Below are positions 1-4,871 of a DNA stretch of 5,015 nt, in pieces. The notes under the pieces were generated by a model. That model was not told the origin of the DNA, did not search any database, and was given only the letters and a program-made list of their open reading frames with translations. The position numbers and the translations under genes were made by a program. Position 1 is the first letter of the stretch, and each line of letters begins with the position of its first letter. Source of the stretch: Acidobacteriota bacterium. GTDB taxonomy: Bacteria > Acidobacteriota > Terriglobia > UBA7540. The DNA lies in the NCBI GenBank assembly GCA_003165615.1, contig PLWR01000673.1, forward strand, positions 1-5,015, read 5' to 3'.

Positions 1-466
1 CCGCCCCGACCTTTACTACCGCCTGGATGTTTTTGGCATCACGCTGCCCCCGCTGCGGGATCGCAAAGAGGACATCCCGCTGCTGGTCGACCATTTCCTG
101 CGCAAGTATTCACGCGCCATGAGCAAGCATTTCACCGGCATCAGCCGCGCCTCGCTCGACGTCCTGATGAATTATCAATGGCCCGGCAACGTGCGGGAAT
201 TGGAGAACGCCATTGAACGCGCCATGGTGATCGGGCGCGAGCCGGAAATTCAGGCTTCGGATTTCCCTCTCCAGGTCTCGACCCCGCCCGCCCCCGAGGG
301 CAGCATGGCACTCGAAGACGTGGAGCGCGGGCATATCCAGCGCGTGCTCGAAGTATGTGAGTGGAACCAGACGCGGGCCGCCAAGGCGCTCGGCATCGAT
401 CGCGTCACTCTTTACAATAAGATTAAGAAATACGGTTTCCGGAAAGTGGACGCAGCCGCGCAATGA
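1..466 (+). CDS. Sigma-54-dependent transcriptional activator, C-terminal part (5' end outside window)
   Basis: This is the last 154 residues of an NtrC-family enhancer-binding protein; the reading frame is open from base 2 and ends at TGA 464-466. Numbered from the first visible codon, residues 1-8 (RPDLYYRL) match the arginine-finger segment of the AAA+ domain. The following PPLRDRKEDIPLL stretch and the WPGNVREL motif (residues 60-67, sensor 2) match the end of that domain. A linker rich in Pro and Ala follows, then a Fis-type helix-turn-helix at about residues 115-146 (NQTRAAKALGIDRVTLYNKI). Such proteins bind upstream enhancer sites and hydrolyse ATP to open sigma-54 RNA polymerase promoters. 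The GAFTGA loop, Walker motifs and any receiver or sensor domain lie off the left edge, so it cannot be told whether this is a two-component regulator. The stop overlaps the ATG of the next gene, so the two are probably cotranscribed. Confidence 0.96.
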   Translation, partial: RPDLYYRLDVFGITLPPLRDRKEDIPLLVDHFLRKYSRAMSKHFTGISRASLDVLMNYQWPGNVRELENAIERAMVIGREPEIQASDFPLQVSTPPAPEGSMALEDVERGHIQRVLEVCEWNQTRAAKALGIDRVTLYNKIKKYGFRKVDAAAQ

Positions 467-996
467 GAATCATTTCCCTGATGCCGGTTGGACAAGTCGA
501 CCACGCCCTGTTGGAACCTCTGGCCGAGGGTCTGACCAGGAGACTCCGTGTGGCATGTTCCATTCAACCTGACGGCCTGGAGCCCGAGTTCGCCTTCAAT
601 CCTCTGCGCCGGCAGTATCACTCCACCGAAATCCTCAAGAATATTCTCCAAAGGCCGGCAAGCGATGCCTGGAAGGTCTTGGGAGTCACGGAAATGGACC
701 TCTATATTCCCGTGCTGACCTTCGTGTTCGGGGAAGCGCAACTCACGGACGGTGGGGCGGTGGTCTCCGCCCATCGCTTGCGTCAGGAGTTCTATGGCCT
801 GCCCGCTGACCCCGAACTCCTCCACGAGCGCCTGCTGAAAGAATCCCTCCACGAACTGGGCCACACCTATGGCCTGCGCCATTGCCCGGACTACACTTGC
901 GTAATGAGCTCCTCCAACGGCATTGAACGCATCGACCTGAAACACGCCCTGTTTTGCTCCAACTGCGCACAACTCGTGCCCACCGATGAACCTTAA
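463..996 (+). CDS. amzA: Archaemetzincin-type zinc metalloprotease
   Basis: The 177-residue protein carries the archaemetzincin signature. Zinc-binding HELGH is at residues 130-134 (catalytic Glu131), followed by Gly137, His140 as third ligand, Cys141, Cys146 and Met148 of the Met-turn, then a Cys165-x2-Cys168 pair. In known archaemetzincins the four cysteines hold a second structural zinc. The length of about 180 residues and the N-terminus (MRIISLMPVGQVD) fit the family. There is no signal peptide or membrane segment, so it should be cytoplasmic. The ATG overlaps the upstream stop as ATGA and no strong Shine-Dalgarno sequence precedes it, which points to translational coupling with the activator gene. 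The family is known as a peptidase, but its physiological substrates in bacteria are poorly defined, and the pairing with a sigma-54 activator gives no direct hint. The fold assignment is very secure; the role is unknown. Confidence 0.95.
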   Translation: MRIISLMPVGQVDHALLEPLAEGLTRRLRVACSIQPDGLEPEFAFNPLRRQYHSTEILKNILQRPASDAWKVLGVTEMDLYIPVLTFVFGEAQLTDGGAVVSAHRLRQEFYGLPADPELLHERLLKESLHELGHTYGLRHCPDYTCVMSSSNGIERIDLKHALFCSNCAQLVPTDEP

Positions 997-1035
997 GCGG
1001 CTCTCACTGAGTTAAGATGAGCGAGTAGATCCGCA

Positions 1036-1407
1036 TCAGGGAGAACACTCGGGGGTTCCCAGTGCCAAGAGGAAGAACTGGAGCGCCTCCACCTCTCGCT
1101 CCAGGCTCGCAAAGGCTCCTTGAGCGGCCCGCAGATCTCCCATACCGATCATCGTCTCGAGTTGAACGGCGGAATCATAAGCCCTGCTCGCCGCGACGTT
1201 TCGAGCCGCGGCTTTGGCGAGGCGCACCGTCCTCCCGACGGCAGGGAGGTCACCCAGGGCCATCTCTTCCCGAATATCCGCCAGCAGGGTCGGCCATGCC
1301 GCATGAATGAGACCGACAACCTCGGTGAGAAACTCGCTGTCGCCACCGACGCTGCTCAACGCCAGGCCCACGTCAAAAACTTCGGCGCATTGCTCCATTG
1401 TATTCAT
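1036..1407 (-). CDS. Hpt-fold protein lacking the phosphotransfer histidine (pseudo-Hpt)
   Basis: The 123-residue acidic protein follows the Hpt domain pattern nearly end to end. VGGDSEFLTEVV (residues 20-31) is the first helix motif, LLADIREEMALGD (41-53) the second helix. RTVRLAKAAARNVAAS (59-74) sits where active domains have the H-x-L-K-G helix. A final helix pair spans about 80-112. In that alignment the histidine is Arg62 (codon at 1222-1224, read CGC), the lysine is kept as Lys65, and the usual Gly is Ala66. The only His in the protein (His35) lies in the first helix, not at the active position. Active Hpt proteins relay phosphate between receiver domains; this one cannot do so in the usual way. 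Pseudo-Hpt proteins such as plant AHP6 bind receivers and block relay, so a decoy or scaffold role is plausible (inference). It lies downstream of a kinase and regulator on the same strand. The start is supported by GGAAGGGG at 1413-1420, 5 bases ahead of the ATG. Confidence 0.85.
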   Translation of the reverse strand: MNTMEQCAEVFDVGLALSSVGGDSEFLTEVVGLIHAAWPTLLADIREEMALGDLPAVGRTVRLAKAAARNVAASRAYDSAVQLETMIGMGDLRAAQGAFASLEREVEALQFFLLALGTPECSP

Positions 1408-1428
1408 TTTTTCCCCTTCCTGGGGAAA
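1408..1428 (-). promoter_or_regulatory. Ribosome binding site inside a hairpin, ahead of the Hpt-like gene
   Basis: On the - strand the sequence TTTCCCC-AGGAA-GGGGAAA forms a perfect 7-bp stem (1422-1428 paired with 1410-1416) with a 5-base loop (1417-1421). The purine-rich Shine-Dalgarno stretch for the gene starting at 1407 occupies the loop and the 3' arm, and the start codon follows 2 bases after the stem. There is no T-run after the stem, so it is not an intrinsic terminator in this direction. It could lower or gate translation. The pairing is directly visible; any regulatory role is inference. Confidence 0.55.
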
Positions 1429-1688
1429 GTCACGTGCCAGCCCTTGGGGACCAATTCCGGTTCAAGCCGAAGGCGCATCCCTCAAGCTTCGCAACCCTTC
1501 CGCCACCTTGTGGAATTCCGCCCACTTGGCAAAGAAGCAAGGGCTTCCGAGTCATCTACGATTAAGGCTCCCGGCGCGCCTCGACTGCTTTGAGCGTGCT
1601 GCCGGCAGAGGGCGGGCGCAATCGCTGGAAATCGGTTTCTTGTGTAGTATTAATAAGGAGGTAGATATCGTGGTTTGTGCTACATGGA

Positions 1689-1704
1689 TGGCCGTATCCT
1701 TGCA
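1689..1704 (+). promoter_or_regulatory. Candidate sigma-54 (-24/-12) promoter site
   Basis: TGGCCGTATCCTTGCA keeps the TGGC and TTGCA cores with the exact consensus spacing (10 bases between the GG and GC elements' invariant pairs). It faces right, so a transcript would start near 1715 and run antisense into the response regulator gene ending at 1754. No sense gene follows it, which argues for chance; the presence of a sigma-54 activator gene in the same window argues for a second look. Confidence 0.25.
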
Positions 1705-1753
1705 GCCACGGCTTCCTCAGTGTGGTATGTTGTCGTACACGACTAGCCAGGAT

Positions 1754-2386
1754 TCAATCCACCAGTTGATTACGCAGCGCATAGTTCATCAGCTCGGCCG
1801 TGGTCGTCAAGCTCAACTTCTCCAAAATGCGCGCGCGATACGTACTCACGGTGGTCACGCTCAAATGCAACACCTCGGCAATCTGGGAGATGGTCTTTCC
1901 TGAGCCCATCAACCGCAGGACTTCAAGTTCACGACCCGACAGCCTTTCGTGAAGAGGTTCGTCTGTTCCCCGGCCCAGGTCCAGGGCGAGCACCTCCGCC
2001 AATGCCGGGCTCACGTACCGCCCGCCCGCAAGCACCTTGCGGACCGCCTTAATCAATTCTTCCGGGGCGCTGTCTTTGTTCATGTAGCCGGAGGCTCCCG
2101 CTTTCAGCACGCGCTTGCCGTACTGGTCTTCCGGATGCATGCTCAAGACCAGCACCGGGAGCTTCGGCCGCAACCGTTTAAGATCCGCGAGGACATCCAC
2201 TCCGCTACGCCCCGGCATAGTGATGTCTAGAATCACGAGGTCCCAGCCGTGGCTCTGGACTTGGGCAACGGTCTGCTGCGCATTCTCCGCCTCGCCATAA
2301 ACGGCGCCCTTAAGCTCGCGCGTCAGGATCTCAATCAACCCTCGGCGCAGGATGGCATGATCATCGGCGATGAGAACCCTAATCAC
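1754..2386 (-). CDS. NarL/FixJ-family response regulator
   Basis: This is a 210-residue two-domain transcription factor. The receiver domain (about residues 1-120) begins MIRVLIADDH, with the acidic pair at Asp8-Asp9, the phospho-acceptor Asp54 in LVILDITMPG, Ser82 at the Thr/Ser switch position and the conserved Lys104 in YMNKDSAPEEL. A LuxR-type helix-turn-helix fills about 149-202 (LSGRELEVLRLMGSGKTISQ and onward). All phosphorylation residues are present, so it should be controlled by the kinase gene 36 bases upstream and bind DNA as a dimer when phosphorylated. I chose GTG at 2384-2386 over the GTG three codons earlier (2395), because AGGAG (2395-2399) is 8 bases ahead of the former but overlaps the latter, and MIRVLIADDH is the usual beginning of this family. 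The C-terminus (about 50 codons after the HTH start) is complete. The target genes are not visible here. Confidence 0.96.
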   Translation of the reverse strand: MIRVLIADDHAILRRGLIEILTRELKGAVYGEAENAQQTVAQVQSHGWDLVILDITMPGRSGVDVLADLKRLRPKLPVLVLSMHPEDQYGKRVLKAGASGYMNKDSAPEELIKAVRKVLAGGRYVSPALAEVLALDLGRGTDEPLHERLSGRELEVLRLMGSGKTISQIAEVLHLSVTTVSTYRARILEKLSLTTTAELMNYALRNQLVD

Positions 2387-2394
2387 TTGAGTCA

Positions 2395-2399
2395 CTCCT
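2395..2399 (-). promoter_or_regulatory. Ribosome binding site of the response regulator gene
   Basis: AGGAG on the - strand stands 8 bases before GTG 2384-2386. It decides the start: the alternative GTG at 2393-2395 would overlap this motif and leave no spacing. Confidence 0.7.
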
Positions 2400-2402
2400 G
2401 CC

Positions 2403-2417
2403 CGGCCCTTCCGGCCG
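2403..2417 (-). repeat. Small GC-rich inverted repeat between kinase and regulator genes
   Basis: CGGCC (2403-2407) and GGCCG (2413-2417) flank a 5-base loop, giving a 5-bp all-GC stem in the 36-base gap, just upstream of the regulator's ribosome binding site. There is no T-run, so it is not a terminator. It may influence mRNA processing or the ratio of the two proteins, or be incidental in GC-rich DNA. Confidence 0.35.
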
Positions 2418-2422
2418 CTGGA

Positions 2423-4576
2423 TCAGAACAACTTGCGCTGGGGAGATATTCGCGCTAATTCGGACGGGGCCGCCGGGATTCGGACCCTCACCGTCGTACC
2501 GTTTCCGGGAGAGCCGCTGATGGTGAGCTCGCCTCCCAACAGCATGGTCCGCTCACGCATTCCCAGAATTCCCAGTGACTCGCCGATCGAGAGTTTATTC
2601 TCAGGGATCCCGTTGCCGTTATCGTGAACTTCCAGTGCCAGTTGGCCGTCTTCCTTGGCAAGTCGTACCTCGACCTGGCTGGCGTCAGCGTGCCGCGCCA
2701 CATTGGCCAGCGTCTCCTGAAAGATGCGGAAGATCGCGGTGGCCTGCTCCGGACCGACGGCGATGTCATCCTGAGGCAGGTCCAACCGGCACGTCGTCCC
2801 GGTACGCGCCTGGAAGTCCTCCCCCGCCCATTCAAGGGCCGCTACCAGACCGAGATCGTCCAGGATTCCCGGCCGCAGCTCGGTGGCGATTCGGCGTACG
2901 GCGTGAATCAACTCCTCCACCAGTTGCAGGATCGAGGAAGTCCTCTTCGCATAATGTTTTTCGCCGGCTGGCAACTCGCGAACCAAAAAGCTCATGTCGA
3001 TCTTAATGGCGGTTAAGGCCTGGCCCAGTTGGTCATGAATCTCGCGCGCCACTCTCTTCCGTTCCTCTTCCCGGATACTTTGCAGCCGCGCGGCGAGCGC
3101 CCGCAACTGGTCGAAAGAACGTTGCAGATCTCTTTCTATCTGCTGGCGCTCGGTGATGTCCTGGACGGTCCCCCGCATGAGAAGCGGTCTGCCTGCCTCA
3201 TCCCTCAAGGTTTCGGCTTGGGCGTGAATCACCTTCTCAGTCCCATCCGGCAATTGGATGCGATAGTCAAGGTCGTACTTCCGGGTTCCATTCACCGCCT
3301 CGGCCAAGGCTTGATCCACTCGCGCCTTGTCTTGGGGATGAATCATGTCCAGAAAGTTCTGGCGGTGCTCTTCCAGATGACCGGGCGCGTGGCCAAAAAT
3401 GTGGAACGTTTCATCAGACCAGTGGGCCCTGTCGGTTTGGACGTTCCATTCCCAGGACCCGATATGGGCGATCCGCTGCGCCGCTGCCAATCCCGCTTCG
3501 CTCTCGCGCCGGGCCTCCTCCTGCTGTTTGCGCATCAGGGCCACACCGATGCTGGCGCTTATCGCCTCAAAGAAGTGGATCATCTCCAGCGTGAAACAGT
3601 TTTGCTTCCGGTCATTGAGCTGCAGCAGGCCCACGATGTCGCCATTGGTGCGGATGGGAATAAGCGCCACGGAACAATACCCTTGACGAATACACTTGTT
3701 GCGGGAATGAAGCCTCGGGTCCTGGCGGGCCGGAAGATCCAGAAACAGCAGCGAGTTGTTGGTCCAGAAACTTCCGCCCTTGGTAAAAAGGGGGTTCGCC
3801 GGATCTGTCTGCCCGGAAATGACCAGGCCGCAGGTACACTCCAAGCTGATTTTGCCGTTCTCATCCCGGCAAAGGTCGCCGTTGTTATCCCGGGCAATCA
3901 GCGCGTTTTCCGTACGCAAAAACTCAGGGGAAAAGCCGCTCTGGACAAAGTCGGGGAAGTCATCGCCGCTTCGCAGTCGAATCCCTACCGCGTCGAGACC
4001 CGTTTCCCGGTTGATGGCCGCGAGAATATGGTTGACTACATCAGATACGCCCAGAGGTTCATTAAGCGTACGCAGGATTTCAGCGGAAAGATGTTGATAA
4101 CGTTCCGCCCGCTTGCGCTCGGTGATGTCAGCGAACGTAACGCCCACGTGGCCCGCACGAGTACGGAAGGCGGTCACTTCGAACCATTTGTGGAGCGGTT
4201 GCGCGTAGTTCTCAAAATGAACCGATTCCCCGGTGGCCGCCACCTTTCCGTAGGTTTCAATCCAGAAGGGTTCGATATCGGGAAGCACCTCAAGAATTGT
4301 TTTTCCCAGGATTCTGTCCCGGGGCAAGCCGGTGAGCGTTTCGAACGCGGGGTTTACTTCCAGTTGGCGGTAGTCGCAGGGTTTACTATTCTCGTCATAG
4401 ATGATTTCCAGTAGCGCAAACCCCATGACCATTTGAGCAAAGAGAACACTGTAGCGCTGTTCACTCTCGCGAAATGCCTCTTCCGCCCGCTGATGGTCGG
4501 TGATATCGCTGGCCACACCGTCGGCCTGGATGCTACCGGCCGAAACAGCTTTCGTTCGTTTTTCTGAAGGCTCCAT
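2423..4576 (-). CDS. Cytoplasmic PAS-GAF-PAS sensor histidine kinase, NarX type (HisKA_3)
   Basis: Taking ATG 4574-4576 as start gives 717 residues. In order: a PAC-like tail without its PAS core (about 18-32, DGVASDITDHQRAEEA); PAS 1 (34-152, ending FADITERKRAE); a GAF domain (163-347) with cysteines at 236, 247, 249, 295 and 301; PAS 2 of the PAS_3 kind (360-479, WEWNVQTDRAHWS, ending VQDITERQQIE); a coiled linker; a HisKA_3 dimerisation domain with phospho-acceptor His514 in REIHDQLGQALTAIKIDM; and a HATPase_c domain with N-box Asn625 (QETLANVARHA), DNGNG (652-656), LGILGMRER and GNGTT. No membrane segment is seen, so it should sense a cytoplasmic signal through PAS/GAF. It autophosphorylates and should pass phosphate to the adjacent NarL-type regulator. 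The frame stays open up to GTG 4750, but codons above 4576 have poor third-position GC and low-complexity residues. The start is therefore uncertain, and no good Shine-Dalgarno precedes 4576. The ligand is unknown. Confidence 0.93.
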   Translation of the reverse strand: MEPSEKRTKAVSAGSIQADGVASDITDHQRAEEAFRESEQRYSVLFAQMVMGFALLEIIYDENSKPCDYRQLEVNPAFETLTGLPRDRILGKTILEVLPDIEPFWIETYGKVAATGESVHFENYAQPLHKWFEVTAFRTRAGHVGVTFADITERKRAERYQHLSAEILRTLNEPLGVSDVVNHILAAINRETGLDAVGIRLRSGDDFPDFVQSGFSPEFLRTENALIARDNNGDLCRDENGKISLECTCGLVISGQTDPANPLFTKGGSFWTNNSLLFLDLPARQDPRLHSRNKCIRQGYCSVALIPIRTNGDIVGLLQLNDRKQNCFTLEMIHFFEAISASIGVALMRKQQEEARRESEAGLAAAQRIAHIGSWEWNVQTDRAHWSDETFHIFGHAPGHLEEHRQNFLDMIHPQDKARVDQALAEAVNGTRKYDLDYRIQLPDGTEKVIHAQAETLRDEAGRPLLMRGTVQDITERQQIERDLQRSFDQLRALAARLQSIREEERKRVAREIHDQLGQALTAIKIDMSFLVRELPAGEKHYAKRTSSILQLVEELIHAVRRIATELRPGILDDLGLVAALEWAGEDFQARTGTTCRLDLPQDDIAVGPEQATAIFRIFQETLANVARHADASQVEVRLAKEDGQLALEVHDNGNGIPENKLSIGESLGILGMRERTMLLGGELTISGSPGNGTTVRVRIPAAPSELARISPQRKLF

Positions 4577-4804
4577 GTGCGCACCGCGCCCGACCAAGGA
4601 GAATTGCGGGAAGTCGTCTATAACCAAAACCTGCCGCGTCCTCCCGCCTGTCGTTGCCCTTGCACCAGCACATCCAGAGGGCCCATGGGGTGCAACAAGG
4701 CAGGCGGTTTCTGAGCATGAGGAGTTAATGCGGATTGCGATTACAGGCACAAACCCCCACCGCCTCCCCCTTCAGGGTCTGTTCCCTAATCCGCCACGGC
4801 CATC

Positions 4805-4833
4805 ATTATTGCGCTAACGGAATCGTTAATCAA
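4805..4833 (-). promoter_or_regulatory. Candidate sigma-70-type promoter for the kinase-regulator operon
   Basis: Reading the - strand, TTGATT (4828-4833) matches four of six bases of the -35 consensus and AATAAT (4805-4810) matches five of six of the -10 consensus, separated by exactly 17 bases. The site is AT-rich within GC-rich surroundings. Transcription would begin near 4798 and run into the kinase gene, giving a leader of about 220 bases to ATG 4576 or about 48 bases to GTG 4750. Confidence 0.45.
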
Positions 4834-4871
4834 TGATTCGTTACGCGTGGCCCGGCAACATCCGTCAACTT
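4814..4871 (+). pseudogene. Remnant of a second sigma-54 activator AAA+ domain
   Basis: On the + strand bases 4842-4871 read YAWPGNIRQL, an exact form of the sensor-2 motif at the end of NtrC-type AAA+ domains, compare YQWPGNVREL at 173-202 in this window, with 12 identical bases (TGGCCCGGCAAC). The preceding bases in another frame (4814-4841) read LTESLINDS-LR, which fits the helix that normally precedes the motif, so a frameshift by a small deletion near 4839-4844 is likely. In the motif's own frame a TAA stands at 4827-4829. After the motif, the frame runs to TGA 5001-5003 as low-complexity sequence with no IER helix and no Fis domain. It is best read as a decayed fragment. The chance match of an 8-residue invariant motif is small but cannot be excluded. 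Confidence 0.45.
4815..4843. repeat. Overlapping short inverted and direct repeats over the promoter
   Basis: TAACG (4815-4819) and CGTTA (4824-4828) form an inverted repeat around GAAT. AATCA (4828-4832) and TGATT (4834-4838) form a second one around a single A. CGTTA occurs again at 4839-4843 as a direct copy 15 bases from the first. They lie in the spacer and -35 of the candidate promoter, the usual place for an operator. The repeats are seen; an operator role is inferred. Confidence 0.35.

Larger units (their letters stand above)
1408..1753. other. 346-base gap between response regulator and Hpt-like gene, no intact gene
   Basis: No convincing intact gene is visible. The part next to the Hpt-like start holds the hairpin RBS and, on the - strand, an exact TGGCACG (1433-1439). 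The middle carries - strand stretches that read like protein in pieces: ALIVDDSEAL at 1539-1568, and a 24-codon run (AKWAEFHKVAEGLRSL at its core) at about 1465-1536 that ends at a TGA (1462-1464) in frame with the Hpt-like gene. These may be debris of a lost module. The part near the regulator is more AT-rich, with AAGGAGGT on the + strand (1655-1662), a sigma-54-like site (1689-1704) and the palindrome CTGCCGGCAG (1599-1608). No clear sigma-70 promoter for the Hpt-like gene and no terminator after the regulator were found, so readthrough from the upstream operon is possible. Confidence 0.6.

Noticed and set aside
412..972. 186-codon open frame on the - strand opposite the archaemetzincin gene
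   Set aside because: The + strand frame carries the full zinc signature; this one is its mirror shadow.
997..1035. Shared terminator between the convergent genes
   Set aside because: Only an interrupted 5-of-6 stem (1003-1008 with 1020-1025) with an 11-base loop and no T-run was found; too weak to call.
1732..1743. GTCGT-AC-ACGAC inverted repeat just after the regulator gene as a terminator
   Set aside because: A 5-bp stem with a 2-base loop and no T-run on the - strand side is too small to act as an intrinsic terminator.
1307..1903. 198-codon open frame on the + strand across the Hpt-like start, the gap and the regulator 3' end
   Set aside because: It overlaps two well-supported genes antisense, has no family signature, and its early part is Arg/Pro/Ser-rich shadow sequence. 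Only its internal GTG with a strong RBS is worth noting.
3029..4414. 461-codon open frame on the + strand opposite the kinase gene
   Set aside because: It lies wholly antisense to a gene with clear domain motifs; its translation shows no recognisable family and is a by-product of GC-rich codon use.
4577..4750. Extension of the kinase to GTG 4750 as the true start
   Set aside because: Not excluded, since a G-rich stretch precedes it and the promoter fits, but third-position GC is poor and the residues are low-complexity, so ATG 4576 was preferred.
4729..4817. 29-codon frame on the + strand starting ATG 4729 behind GAGGAG
   Set aside because: It is very short, the RBS spacing is only 3 bases, it runs antisense to the kinase leader, and it shows no recognisable motif.
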